Below are positions 52,544 to 61,803 of a stretch of DNA of 64,000 nt, piece by piece (position 1 is the stretch's first letter; every line of letters starts with the position of its first letter). The notes under the pieces were generated by a model. It made no database searches. It was not told the origin of the DNA and saw only the letters and a list, made by a program, of their open reading frames with translations. A program made the translations under genes and the position numbers. This DNA is from Micromonospora sp. NBC_01813 (lineage in GTDB: Bacteria; Actinomycetota; Actinomycetes; Mycobacteriales; Micromonosporaceae): positions 4,215,001-4,279,000 of the forward strand of contig NZ_CP109067.1 of the NCBI RefSeq assembly GCF_035917335.1, read 5' to 3'.

Positions 52544-52557
52544 CGATCTTCCACCTC

Positions 52558-52662
52558 TCACCAGCGTCCACGGCAGATGCGGACCGCGAGGTAGACCAGG
52601 CCACCGGCGAGCGCGCCGAAACCCGCCACCAGCAGGCTGACGAACCCGATCTCGGTAACCAT
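52558..52662 (-). CDS. Small single-helix membrane protein, 34 residues
   Basis: ATG 52662 opens a 34-codon frame (MVTEIGFVSLLVAGF then GALAGGLVYLAVRICRGRW) ending at TGA 52558-52560, 15 nt before the nitrobindin start. One hydrophobic helix is followed by a basic end. A TAGGAT box lies 9 nt upstream on the minus strand, overlapping the promoter of the divergent DsrE gene. Likely cotranscribed with the nitrobindin gene. Function unknown. Confidence 0.6.
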   Translation of the reverse strand: MVTEIGFVSLLVAGFGALAGGLVYLAVRICRGRW

Positions 52663-52687
52663 GACAAGGTCATCCTATGCTGGCCGC

Positions 52688-53053
52688 ATGGCTCGCATTC
52701 TCGTCGTGAAGGCGACCGCTGGCTCGGACGAGCCGGAGCGGTGCGCCCAGGCGTTCACCGTAGCGGGCACCGCCGCTGCGGCTGGCGTCGAGGTGTCGCT
52801 GTGGCTGACCGGTGAATCGGCGTGGTTCGGGCTGCCCGGTCGGGCCGCCGAGTTCGACCTGCCGCACTCGGCCCCGCTGCCCGACCTGCTGGACGCGGTG
52901 CTGGCCAGCGGGGGCAAGGTCACGGTCTGTACGCAGTGCGCCGCCCGCCGCCAGATCGGCCCGGACGACGTGCTGCCCGGCGTACGGATCGCCGGGGCGG
53001 CCGTCTTCGTCGAGGAAATCATGGCCGACAACGCCCAGGCCCTCGTCTACTGA
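52688..53053 (+). CDS. DsrE-family sulfur-relay-like protein
   Basis: The 121-residue protein has a DsrE/TusD-like fold with VTVCTQCAARRQIG, whose Cys residues could carry persulfide. ATG 52688 lies 6 nt after a TATGCT box (52676-52681), a leaderless start; the frame open to 52661 is not supported. Possibly linked to sulfur transfer; the sulfur genes at 61.8-63.4 kb are distant. Confidence 0.78.
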   Translation: MARILVVKATAGSDEPERCAQAFTVAGTAAAAGVEVSLWLTGESAWFGLPGRAAEFDLPHSAPLPDLLDAVLASGGKVTVCTQCAARRQIGPDDVLPGVRIAGAAVFVEEIMADNAQALVY

Positions 53054-53496
53054 ACCCACCGGCGTACCGCCGCCGCGCCGTAGGCGACAGCCGCGATGCC
53101 TGCGAAGGCGGCGACGGCGACCAGGAACGCGCCGATCGGCCAGATGTTCGCGTCACCCTGCGACGGGATGGTCACCGCGTCGGCGATCCAGGTCGCGGTG
53201 AGCGCGACCGGCACCGCGATCGTCACGGCCCCCGGACGGCGCAACCAGCCGCTGGCGGCGGCGAGCACTGCCAGGACTCCGACCAGCGCGACGACCTGCC
53301 ATGGCTGGTACGGACCGGTCTCATCGATGGCACCGGCGGCCAGTTCCCTCTCCTGGTGCCAACCGAGCAGCAGCAGATAGCCGGCCACGGTGACGGCGGC
53401 GGATCCGATCGCGACGACCGCGACGGGGATCCGGCCCCCGATCGCACGACCGGAGCGGTCGGTACGGGGCTCGGCAGAGACATGAGTTTCGGTCAT
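53047..53496 (-). CDS. Membrane protein, four predicted helices
   Basis: The 149-residue protein has a polar N-terminus and four hydrophobic segments (about 22-42, 62-82, 88-108 and 118-140). ATG 53496 has an AGGAGG site, while the frame to 53532 does not. Its 3' end overlaps the convergent DsrE gene by 7 bp. I do not recognise the family. Confidence 0.7.
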   Translation of the reverse strand: MTETHVSAEPRTDRSGRAIGGRIPVAVVAIGSAAVTVAGYLLLLGWHQERELAAGAIDETGPYQPWQVVALVGVLAVLAAASGWLRRPGAVTIAVPVALTATWIADAVTIPSQGDANIWPIGAFLVAVAAFAGIAAVAYGAAAVRRWVQ

Positions 53497-53544
53497 GCCT
53501 CCTAGCCTCGCCGCTCGCCGGCCGACTGGCATGAGTGTGGATAC

Positions 53545-54510
53545 TCAGCAGCCGAAGACGGTGGAGGCGATCCAGAGGCGGTCGCCGTCGACCCGCACCA
53601 CGCTGCCCTGGGTGCCGTCTCGGTGCACGAACAGCGGCGACTGCTCAGAGACGACAGTGGACTGCGGCAGCGTGAACGATTCGGCCGCCCACTCGTCGGA
53701 CTCCGCCGTGTTCGTCGCCGTCACCACCTGGCTGCGCAGGTGTTCACCGTTCGGGCAGGGCAGTTCCACCGACGACTCGGCCCGTACGTCGGCTGCCCGG
53801 AAGGTGAACGCCAGCACCTCGGCGGCGCTGCGTGCCCTCGATCCGGGGGTGGTTCCCGGTCGGGGATCGGCCGCAGCGGTCTGGACCCGATCCGATGTCG
53901 GCCGACAGCCGGTGGTGATCCGGAACTCGACGACGCCAGGGGCGGTCAGCTCGCCCCGGACGACGACGAAGTCGCCCGCGTCGGCACCGAACCTCGATCC
54001 GCCAGCCGCGCCGCCGTGCCGGGCCCGTGCCGTGTAACTGGCCGGCAGTTGCCGCGCTACCCGGTCCAGCAACTCCGGACCCGAGTCGGCCGCCGTGTAC
54101 GCCGTGAGTAGCCGGGTCAGCTCCGCGCCCGGTCGCATAGGGGTGATCCGGCAGCTCTCGCGGATCTCCTCCGCACCGACGACCATCACGCCGGCGTCAC
54201 CGACCGCCGCCGTGAGGTCGATCGCCGCCCGATCGACCACCGGACGGGCCTCGGCGATGTCGTGCTGCTCGCGCACGGTCGGGGTGTCGTGCCGGACGGA
54301 GCCGACGGCCAGGCCGACCAGCAGCACGCTCCACGCCGTCGCAACAGCCACCAGCAGCCAGCGCGAGCGGCGACGTGGCCGGGGCTGGTCGTCGGCTGGC
54401 GACGGGGTCGCCACCACAGGCGGCCACGCCACCGCTGGTGGCTGCCCGGCCACTGGCGGCTGCCCCACCGCTGGCTGGACGGTCGGATCTGGTGGCGGGT
54501 CGGCACTCAC
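53545..54510 (-). CDS. Membrane-anchored extracytoplasmic protein of unknown family
   Basis: The 321-residue protein has a Pro-rich N-terminus (1-45), one membrane helix (about 50-72, LLVAVATAWSVLLVGLAVG), and an extracytoplasmic part with three or four Cys residues (ESCRITP, TTGCRP, ELPCPNG and a terminal Cys). It is probably anchored at the outer face of the membrane. A weak winged-helix regulator gene lies upstream on the same strand. No family recognised. Confidence 0.7.
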   Translation of the reverse strand: MSADPPPDPTVQPAVGQPPVAGQPPAVAWPPVVATPSPADDQPRPRRRSRWLLVAVATAWSVLLVGLAVGSVRHDTPTVREQHDIAEARPVVDRAAIDLTAAVGDAGVMVVGAEEIRESCRITPMRPGAELTRLLTAYTAADSGPELLDRVARQLPASYTARARHGGAAGGSRFGADAGDFVVVRGELTAPGVVEFRITTGCRPTSDRVQTAAADPRPGTTPGSRARSAAEVLAFTFRAADVRAESSVELPCPNGEHLRSQVVTATNTAESDEWAAESFTLPQSTVVSEQSPLFVHRDGTQGSVVRVDGDRLWIASTVFGC

Positions 54511-54603
54511 CCGGCCATCGTGCCAGGTGCCGACCAGGGTGGTTCCGACCCGCCTACCTTGTCCGTCGGCCAGCCTCGAGGTGGGCCAACGGCCAGACCA
54601 CCG

Positions 54604-55287
54604 CTAGACCGGCATTCCCACCCGCTGCTCCATCCCCGGCGCAGGGCGCTGCTCCATCCCCGGCGCAGAGCGCTGATCCAGTAGGTGCTGGGTCCCCGCT
54701 CCGGCCCCGACGAGCGGGGTCAACGACGGATCGACATCCGAATAGTCCGGATCTGACTCGTCGTCAACCGAGTCCTCAACCGAGTCGTCGACGGAGTCGT
54801 CGACGATCCCCGGAGCTGCCGGGGTGGCCAGCCGGTAACCGACTCCGCGTACCGTCTGGATCTCCAGCCCGCCGCCGGCGCTGCGCAACTTGCGACGCAG
54901 CCGTTTGACGGCGGAGTGCAGGATGGCGGTGTCACCGAGGTAGGCACCGCCCCAGACCGTGCCGAAGAGTCGCTCGTAGGTCCAGACCACCACCGGCGGG
55001 GTGGCCAGTCGGGCGAGAAGTTCCCGCTCCAGGCGGGTCAGTGCCAACGGTTCACCTTGCCAGGTGACCAGGTGACCGGGCACATCGACGACCAGGTCGC
55101 CGAGGACGACCGGCGCTGTCGGCGCCGGGGTCTCCACCGGTACGGGCGGAAAGAGCATCGCCCGCAACTCGGCTAAATCAGTACATATCACGACTGTGCC
55201 GCAGTCGTCGAGCCGTCTCACGACCCGCTCACGAACCGCGACGTCAGCGGTGACACACACCACCAGTGGCACCTCACCGTTGACCAC
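54604..55287 (-). CDS. OmpR-type winged-helix regulator with a degenerate receiver
   Basis: The 227-residue protein has a short N-terminal domain (1-55, VVCVTADVAVRERVVRRLDD) reduced compared with a 120-residue receiver and with no clear acceptor Asp, then an OmpR/PhoB winged helix (about 60-150: LTRLERELLARLATPP, SAVKRLRRKLRSAGG and IQTVRGVGYRL) and an acidic, repetitive tail (Asp-Asp-Ser-Val repeats and two APGMEQR repeats). GTG 55287 has a GGGGAGGA site 5 nt away. It probably acts as an orphan regulator independent of phosphorylation. Confidence 0.75.
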   Translation of the reverse strand: MVNGEVPLVVCVTADVAVRERVVRRLDDCGTVVICTDLAELRAMLFPPVPVETPAPTAPVVLGDLVVDVPGHLVTWQGEPLALTRLERELLARLATPPVVVWTYERLFGTVWGGAYLGDTAILHSAVKRLRRKLRSAGGGLEIQTVRGVGYRLATPAAPGIVDDSVDDSVEDSVDDESDPDYSDVDPSLTPLVGAGAGTQHLLDQRSAPGMEQRPAPGMEQRVGMPV

Positions 55288-55591
55288 CGCATTCCTCCCC
55301 AGGTAGCTGCGTGTCATCAGACAACGCCGTTTAGTCGCCGGAGTCAACAGCGACAGTTACCGATACCAGTCCAGCCCGACGCTCGACCACAAACTGTCCG
55401 GCTACTGCCTAAAAACTGCCCAACACACCCCATTGATCACCAACCCTGGCCACTAAAGCATGACTCGTAGCCGTCGTGCGAGGACTGTCCGTAGATCATT
55501 TTCCTCCACGTGCGGGGCGGACTCCGGGCTTCCGGTCCGCCGGTCCGGCGGTCCCGACCAGCTCGGGTCGCCACGAGCATGGGGGGACCGA
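55288..55591 (+). other. Promoter region between the regulator and the subtilase gene
   Basis: No gene is expected here. From 55370 to 55460 the sequence is unusually AT-rich for this genome (CCTAAAAACTGCCC, CCCCATTGATCACC) and likely contains the divergent promoters. The open frame that begins at 55460 lacks a ribosome binding site before 55581. Confidence 0.4.
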
Positions 55592-58500
55592 GTGGTCGAC
55601 CTGCCTCGCCGACGTACCGGACATCGCCACGGCAACCATCGAGGGACGCGGCTGCGTCACGCGGTCGCCGTCGGGTTGGTCGCGCTGCTCGCGGTCACCG
55701 CCCAGCCGGCCGCCGCCTCGGCCGCACCGCCGCAGACCACCGCAGCGGCGGCATCGGCCGGATCGCCGGCGTCCGGAACCACCGCGCAGATCAGCGCCGA
55801 ACTCGCCGCCACCCTGGACCGGCAGGGCACCGCCGACTTCCTGGTCTACCTGCGGGAACAGGCCGACCTGTCCCGGGCGGTCAGCGCCGCCGAGGCCGGG
55901 CTGCCGGCCGGCAGTCGCCGCGCCGACGCCCGCGCCGCCGCCGTGTTCCACGAACTGACCGACACCGCCGACCACAGCCAGCAGGAGCTGCGGCAACTGC
56001 TGGACAAGCAGAAGGCCGACTACACGACGTACTGGATCGCCAACGCGGTCCGGGTCACCGGCGACCGCGGCCTCGCCGACCAGATCGCCGCGCTGCCCGA
56101 GGTGCAACGGCTGGAACCGACCCACAGCTACCCGCTGCTCACCCCGGAACCGGCGGCCCCGGTGACCGGTGACGACGCGGGCACCACCGCCGTCGAGTGG
56201 AACCTCACCAACGTCCGCGCCCCACAGGTCTGGTCGGAGTTCGGCACCAGCGGCGAAGGAATCGTGGTCGCCACCATCGACAGCGGCGTCCAGCACGACC
56301 ACCCGGCGCTGGCCGCCAGCTACCGGGGCACCGACGGTGCCGGCGGATACGACCACGCCTACAACTGGTTCGACCCCACCGGCATCTGCCCGGCCGGCAC
56401 CCCGTGCGACAACAACGGCCACGGCACCCACGTCACCGGCACGATGACCGGCGACGACGGCGGCACCAACCAGACCGGCGTCGCCCCGGGTGCCCGCTGG
56501 ATCGCCGCCAAGGGCTGCGAGGTCGACACCTGCTCGGACGCCTCGCTACTCGCCGCCGGCCAGTGGGTGCTCGCCCCCACCGACAGCGCCGGCGCCAACC
56601 CGCGACCGGACCTGCGCGCCGACGTGGTCAACAACTCGTGGGGCGGCGGCCAGAACGACCCGTGGTACCGGCAGACCGTCGACGCCTGGGTCGCCGCCGG
56701 CATCTTCCCCGCCTTCGCCATCGGCAACGAGGGCCCGGCCTGTGGCACCGCCAGCTCCCCCGGCGACTACCCGCAGGCGTACGCGGCCGGCAACTACGAC
56801 GTCAACAACGTGATCGCCGCCCGGTCCAGCCGGGGTGCGTCGCGGGTCGACGGCGCGGTCAAGCCGAACATCGCCGCGCCCGGCACCGCGATCCGCTCCA
56901 GCGTCCCAGGTGGCGGGTACGCCGCGTACAGCGGCACCTCGATGGCCTCCCCGCACGTGGCCGCCACCGTCGCGCTGGCCTGGTCGGCGGCGCCGACCCT
57001 GCACGGCGACCTCGCCGCCACCCGGGCCCTGCTCGACGGCACCGCGATCGACACCGACGACACCAGCTGCGGCGGGACCGCCGCCAACAACAACAACTTC
57101 GGCGAAGGGCGACTCGACGCGTACGCCGTGGTCGACTCGGCACCGCGCGGACCCGCCGGCCGGGTCACCGGCGTCGTCACCGGCGACGGCGAACCGCTGG
57201 CCGGCGCCACCGTGGCCACCGACGAGCGCAGCGTCACCAGCGCGGCCGACGGCAGCTACACGCTGACCCTGCCGCCCGGCGAGCACACCCTCACCGCCAG
57301 CGCGTTCGGCTACCAACCGGCCACCGCCACCGTCACCGTCACCGAGGACGGCACCGTCACGCAGGGCTTCGACCTCGCGGCGACCACCGTGGTCACCCTC
57401 ACCGGGCGGGTCACCGACGGCTCCGGTCACGGTTGGCCGCTGTACGCCAAGATCGAAGTGGACGGCCAGCCGGAAGCGGTCACCTTCACCGACCCGGCCA
57501 CCGGCCGCTACACCCTGACCGTGCCCGGCGGCACCGCGCTGTCGCTGGTGGCCACCGCGACCCTGCCCGGTTACCAGCAGACCCGGGTCGAGGTGCCGGC
57601 CGGCGAGACCGACCGTACGGTGAACCTCGCCGTCCCGGTCACCGCCGAATGCGTCACCCCCGGATACGCGGCCAGCTTCAGTGATCCGCTGCTCGCCGAG
57701 GACTTCGCCGGCACCGACACCCCGGCCGACTGGTCGGTGGTGGAGCGCACCACCGGCGGCGGCTGGGAGTTCACCGACATCGGCTCGCGCGGCAACCTCA
57801 CCGGCGGTGCCGACGGCTTCGCCAACATCGACAGTGACGCGCTCGGCGTCGGCCAGACCCAGGACACCGACCTGGTCACCCCGACGCTGGACCTGTCCGG
57901 GGCGGACGCGCCGTACCTGCGGTTCGCCAGCGACTGGCGGGCGGTCGGCTTCAGCGACAGCGCCGAGGTGGGCGTCTCCGTCGACGGCGGCACCACCTGG
58001 ACCAGTGTGTGGCGCCAGACCGCCAGCCGGCGCGGCCCGCGTGTCGAGGAGATCCCGTTGACCGGGCTGGCCGGTGCCGAGCAGGCGCTGATCCGGTTCC
58101 GCTTCCAGGGCACCTACGCCTGGTGGTGGCAGGTCGACGACGTCGAGGTGGTCGACCGCAGCTGCACCCCGCAACCCGGTGGCCTGCTGGTCGGCACCAC
58201 GACCGACCACAACACCGGGGCGGCGTTGAACGGTGTCACCGTGGCCAGCACCACCGACCCGACCATCCGGGCGGTCTCCGCCGCCACGCCGGCCGACCCG
58301 GCCCTGGCCGACGGCTTCTACCAGATGTTCTCCCCGCTGGTCGGGGAGCAGGAGTTCACCGCTACCCGGGCGCCGTACCAGGCGCGCAGCCGCACGGTGA
58401 CGGTGGTGGCCGACGGTGCCCGACGCGCCGACTTCTCGGTCAAGGCCGGCCGGGTGGTGCTCAGCCCGACCAGTCCGGTGATCTCCCACCAGCCGTACGG

Positions 58501-60097
58501 CAGCACCCGCAAGGCCACCGTCACGGTGACCAATACCGGTAGCGCGCCGGCCGACGTGGAGATGCTGACCACCGGCGGCGATTTCGAACTGCTCTCGCGT
58601 ACCGGTGCGGAGCTGGCCGAACATCGGGTCAAGGGGATCAGCAAGTCCTGGCAGGGTCAGGCGTACGGTGCTGCGGCAGCGGCGGCACCGACCCGGATCG
58701 GTGCCGCCCCGGCAGTCGACGAGGCATGGACCCGGGCTCCGGACCACCCGACCGCGGTCTTCGACAACGCGGCGGCCACCCTCGGCGGCAAGGTCTACTC
58801 GGTCGCCGGTGGCAGCACCACCGGCACCGAACGCGACGCCTGGGTGTACGACCCGGTCACCGACGCCTGGAGTGCCCTGCCCGACCTGCCGACGGCCCGC
58901 AGCAAGCCGGTGCTGGCGGCGGCCGGCGGCAAGCTCTACGTCTTCGGCGGCTGGGGTGCCGGCGGTACGCCGGTCGCCAGCGTGGACGTGTTCGATCCGG
59001 CGGTCGGTGCCTGGGCCACCCTCGCGGCGACCAGCCCGGCTCCCCGGGCGGCGGCCGGTTCCGCCGTGATCGGCGACACCGTCTACCTGATCGGTGGCTG
59101 CATCGACGGCACCTGCACCGACTCCCGTACGGTGCTGGCCTTCGACACCACCGCCGGCACGTTCCGGGCCCGGGCCGACTATCCGGTGGCCGTCTCGTGG
59201 CTGGCCTGCGGCGGCATCGGCGAGCGGGCCTACTGCGCCGGTGGAGCCGGTGCGGTCGAGTACCGCTCGGCGTACGCCTACGATCCGGCGGCCGACGCCT
59301 GGAGCCCACTGCCGGACCTGCCGCTGGATCTGTGGGGCGGCCAGTTCGCGGCGGCGGGCGGTCTGCTGGTGATCGCCGGTGGGGTCACCGGGGCGTCGAC
59401 CACGGTGACGAACCGGACGGTCGGCTTCGACCCGGCCGCCGGCACCTGGCGGGACCTGCCGAACACCCAGTTCGCCCGCTACCGGGGTGCCGGTGCCTGC
59501 GGCGCGTACAAGATCGGCGGGTCGCCGACGTCGTTCGTCGGGTCGACACAGGTCGAGGTGCTGGCCGGGTTGGAGTTGTGTGACGCCGCGTCGGAGATCG
59601 GCTGGCTGTCCAGCAGCCCGACCGCTTTCACCCTGGCCCCGGGGGCGACCCGCACGGTGACCGTCACACTGGCGGCCACCGCCGACGCCGGGGTGGTCCA
59701 GCCCGGGCAGTACACGGCCACCCTCGGGTTGCGCTCGAACACCCCGTACCCGGTGGGCACGGTCGGCGTGCAGATGAACGTGTCACCGCCGGCGTCCTGG
59801 GCGAAGGTCCAGGGCACCGTCTCCGGCGTCAGCTGCGCCGGGGTCGAGGTCGGCGTGGCCGGGGCGACCATCCGGCTCAACTCGCTGACCGAACCGGGCA
59901 CCGGCTACACGTTGCGCACCGACGCCACGGGCGGCTACGCGTACTGGTTGCCGCGCGGGCAGTACGAGATCATCACCGCGAAGGACGGTTGGGTGCCGCA
60001 GGCCGGCGAGTACCGGTTGCCGGCCGGGATCGTCACCACGGTCGACTCGGTGCTCGATCCGGTGGACCCCTGCCCGGCCCGGCTGAGCGGGATCTGA
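55592..60097 (+). CDS. Large secreted S8 (subtilisin-like) peptidase with carboxypeptidase-regulatory-like and Kelch domains
   Basis: The 1501-residue protein has a signal peptide (about 20-46), an inhibitor-like propeptide (about 60-165), and an S8 catalytic domain with the triad Asp230 (ATIDSGV), His277 (NGHGTHVTG) and Ser450 (SGTSMASPHVA). Further on are two carboxypeptidase-regulatory-like domains (about 515-670), a jelly-roll-like domain (about 690-865), another regulatory-like domain, a Kelch-like propeller (about 1040-1310: VYSVAGGSTTGTERDAWVYD repeats) and a last beta-sandwich. GTG 55592 has a GGGGGG site. Likely an extracellular protease for nutrient acquisition. Confidence 0.9.
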   Translation: MVDLPRRRTGHRHGNHRGTRLRHAVAVGLVALLAVTAQPAAASAAPPQTTAAAASAGSPASGTTAQISAELAATLDRQGTADFLVYLREQADLSRAVSAAEAGLPAGSRRADARAAAVFHELTDTADHSQQELRQLLDKQKADYTTYWIANAVRVTGDRGLADQIAALPEVQRLEPTHSYPLLTPEPAAPVTGDDAGTTAVEWNLTNVRAPQVWSEFGTSGEGIVVATIDSGVQHDHPALAASYRGTDGAGGYDHAYNWFDPTGICPAGTPCDNNGHGTHVTGTMTGDDGGTNQTGVAPGARWIAAKGCEVDTCSDASLLAAGQWVLAPTDSAGANPRPDLRADVVNNSWGGGQNDPWYRQTVDAWVAAGIFPAFAIGNEGPACGTASSPGDYPQAYAAGNYDVNNVIAARSSRGASRVDGAVKPNIAAPGTAIRSSVPGGGYAAYSGTSMASPHVAATVALAWSAAPTLHGDLAATRALLDGTAIDTDDTSCGGTAANNNNFGEGRLDAYAVVDSAPRGPAGRVTGVVTGDGEPLAGATVATDERSVTSAADGSYTLTLPPGEHTLTASAFGYQPATATVTVTEDGTVTQGFDLAATTVVTLTGRVTDGSGHGWPLYAKIEVDGQPEAVTFTDPATGRYTLTVPGGTALSLVATATLPGYQQTRVEVPAGETDRTVNLAVPVTAECVTPGYAASFSDPLLAEDFAGTDTPADWSVVERTTGGGWEFTDIGSRGNLTGGADGFANIDSDALGVGQTQDTDLVTPTLDLSGADAPYLRFASDWRAVGFSDSAEVGVSVDGGTTWTSVWRQTASRRGPRVEEIPLTGLAGAEQALIRFRFQGTYAWWWQVDDVEVVDRSCTPQPGGLLVGTTTDHNTGAALNGVTVASTTDPTIRAVSAATPADPALADGFYQMFSPLVGEQEFTATRAPYQARSRTVTVVADGARRADFSVKAGRVVLSPTSPVISHQPYGSTRKATVTVTNTGSAPADVEMLTTGGDFELLSRTGAELAEHRVKGISKSWQGQAYGAAAAAAPTRIGAAPAVDEAWTRAPDHPTAVFDNAAATLGGKVYSVAGGSTTGTERDAWVYDPVTDAWSALPDLPTARSKPVLAAAGGKLYVFGGWGAGGTPVASVDVFDPAVGAWATLAATSPAPRAAAGSAVIGDTVYLIGGCIDGTCTDSRTVLAFDTTAGTFRARADYPVAVSWLACGGIGERAYCAGGAGAVEYRSAYAYDPAADAWSPLPDLPLDLWGGQFAAAGGLLVIAGGVTGASTTVTNRTVGFDPAAGTWRDLPNTQFARYRGAGACGAYKIGGSPTSFVGSTQVEVLAGLELCDAASEIGWLSSSPTAFTLAPGATRTVTVTLAATADAGVVQPGQYTATLGLRSNTPYPVGTVGVQMNVSPPASWAKVQGTVSGVSCAGVEVGVAGATIRLNSLTEPGTGYTLRTDATGGYAYWLPRGQYEIITAKDGWVPQAGEYRLPAGIVTTVDSVLDPVDPCPARLSGI

Positions 60098-60124
60098 TGG
60101 AAACGCACCGGTAAACGGAAAGGA

Positions 60125-60161
60125 CGGGTGCCGGGCCAGCCCAGCTCTGGCCCGGCACCCG
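60125..60161. terminator. Bidirectional terminator between the subtilase and the first lamin-tail gene
   Basis: CGGGTGCCGGGCCA (60125-60138) pairs with 60148-60161 over 14 bp with a 9-nt loop, between two convergent genes. Confidence 0.75.
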
Positions 60162-60182
60162 CCGGCGGTCACCCCGGATTGG

Positions 60183-60650
60183 TCACGGGCTGACCGGGCA
60201 TCGCACCCAGTCCCGGTTCTCCACGTAGGTCCAGGAGCAGGTGTGCAGGGCTTGTCCTTTACGGTTACGCAGGAATGCCTTGTCGCCGTCGACCTTCCAC
60301 ACGAATCCGCTGTTGTTCCAGTAGACGGTCCGCGCCGTGTCGTCGCCGGCGCCGGAGCGCAGCCACACCCGGCCGCCGTTGCCGGGGATGACGACGTCAC
60401 CGAACCGGTACGTCCGGCCGCCGCTGTTGTGCACCGTGTAGCCCTGCAGGTTGACCGCGCTGTTGCTGCGGTTGACCAGCTGCAGCCATTCCCGGTTGTA
60501 CAGCGTCCCGCTGCCGTCGTCGAGCCCGTTCGGGCTGTACTGGACACTGTGTACCCGCAGGTTCGGCGCCGCGCTCGCCGGTGCCGCAATGGTCAGTGAC
60601 GTGGCCACACCGATCAGGGCAGCCGTCAGGATGCCGACAGTTTTCAACAT
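60183..60650 (-). CDS. Secreted lamin-tail-domain protein 1
   Basis: The 155-residue protein has a signal peptide (about 1-28, cleavage near PASAAP) followed by a single lamin-tail domain (NREWLQLVNRSNSAVNLQGY, TVHNSGG, VIPGNGGRVWLRSG) with a C-terminal Cys pair (HTCSW and VRCPVSP) that probably forms a disulfide. ATG 60650 has a GGGGGG site. LTDs are often fused to nucleases; alone they may bind cell-surface or nucleic-acid partners. A related copy lies at 61037. Confidence 0.82.
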   Translation of the reverse strand: MLKTVGILTAALIGVATSLTIAAPASAAPNLRVHSVQYSPNGLDDGSGTLYNREWLQLVNRSNSAVNLQGYTVHNSGGRTYRFGDVVIPGNGGRVWLRSGAGDDTARTVYWNNSGFVWKVDGDKAFLRNRKGQALHTCSWTYVENRDWVRCPVSP

Positions 60651-60983
60651 GATTCCCCCCATGGGATGAACGATTCTCGCGAGCGCCGATTCGATTGGTT
60701 ACCGATTTACCAGGCGTCGCTACCAGCACGAGAATTGTGTGCGACAGACCCACGGAAATGCCAGAGAGTGACGTCATCAAGTCAGTTCGTCATTACGCAC
60801 CGGTGCGCCGACGGTGGGGTCTTGTCGGCGTTCGCAGCGCGGCGAAAAGCTGCCCGGCCGGAGAGAACCGACGGGGTGACGCCACCGGTCGGCCGTTTCC
60901 GCTGTCGACGAGACGACAGATCGCCGCTGGACCGTGCACACCCGGTCCGGTGGGCCGGATCAGACCGGCAGTCGCTGACACCG
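60651..60983 (-). other. Promoter gap between the two lamin-tail genes
   Basis: No gene is supported in this stretch. It holds the promoter region of the first lamin-tail gene and has a mix of AT-rich and GC-rich sequence. A plus-strand frame open from 60695 to 61555 lacks a ribosome binding site and runs through the terminator and the second lamin-tail gene. Confidence 0.45.
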
Positions 60984-61020
60984 AAAGGGGTGCCGGGCCG
61001 GTTCGGCCCGGCACCCCTTT
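60984..61020. terminator. Terminator of the second lamin-tail gene
   Basis: AAAGGGGTGCCGGGCCG (60984-61000) and its perfect complement (61004-61020) form a 17-bp stem with a 3-nt loop just after the stop of the minus-strand gene. Confidence 0.82.
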
Positions 61021-61036
61021 GGATGGCCCGACAGGA

Positions 61037-61498
61037 TCAGGTGATGACCGGGCAGCGCTTGAACCGGCCGTCGCCCATGTCGGCGTAGGTGCACGTGTGG
61101 GTCACGAAACCCTGCCGGCTACGCAGGGTGGCCTGGTCGGCGGCATCGTCCCAGACGAAGTTGCCGTTCTGCCAATAGCGGCTGACGTCCGTGTCGACAC
61201 CCGTGCCAGCGTGCAGCCAGAGCCGCCCTCCCTGGCCGGCGATCATGACGTCACCGTTGAAGCCGTAGTTCGCGCCACTGCCGTTCTGCACGGTGAACCC
61301 CCGCAGGTTGACGGCCTCCGGTCCCCGGTTGATCAGCTCGATCCATTCCCGGCCGAGCGACTGGTCTGCCGCGAACACCCCGAACTTGATGCTGTTGATC
61401 CGCACATCCGGCGCGCGAGCGCTGGCGGGTGCCGAGATGGCGACGACTCCGACGAGCCCCACCACCATCGCCATCAGCGTCCCGATGACTTTTCGCAT
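61037..61498 (-). CDS. Secreted lamin-tail-domain protein 2
   Basis: The 153-residue protein is a paralogue of the one at 60183: a signal peptide (about 1-27, ending near SAPASA), a lamin-tail domain (GREWIELINRGPEAVNLRGF, VQNGSGANY, VMIAGQGGRLWLHAG) and a C-terminal Cys pair (HTCTY and KRCPVIT). ATG 61498 has a GGAGG site; the longer frame to 61615 is not supported. Confidence 0.82.
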   Translation of the reverse strand: MRKVIGTLMAMVVGLVGVVAISAPASARAPDVRINSIKFGVFAADQSLGREWIELINRGPEAVNLRGFTVQNGSGANYGFNGDVMIAGQGGRLWLHAGTGVDTDVSRYWQNGNFVWDDAADQATLRSRQGFVTHTCTYADMGDGRFKRCPVIT

Positions 61499-61803
61499 TT
61501 TTGCCTCCGCTGGCGACGTGAGCGGTTCCCGCAGCTCAACCACTCTTTGATCTGATGGATCAATTGTCCCCGCCAGCAAACGGAAACAACAGGCACCAAA
61601 AAGAGGTGTTGTCAACCATGGCCAGGTGAGGAATAATTTATTTCTTCATCTGACGATTTAACGCAAGATTCTTCTTTGCAGTTTATTACCGACCCGTCGT
61701 CAATCACTTTCCCGACAGGGTGCCATCGTATCGACGACCGAAAAACGAGGGTTTCTGCGATATGTGGCGGACAAGTCGACGACACATTTCCCCACACGTA
61801 CGC
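61499..61803 (-). other. AT-rich gap upstream of the second lamin-tail gene
   Basis: This stretch holds no recognisable gene. Around 61627-61720 it is markedly AT-rich (AATAATTTATTTC, GATTTAACGC, TTTGCAGTTTATTACC), unlike nearby genes, and presumably carries the promoter of the lamin-tail gene. A frame open from 61612 to 61890 has no features and spans a terminator palindrome. Confidence 0.45.
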
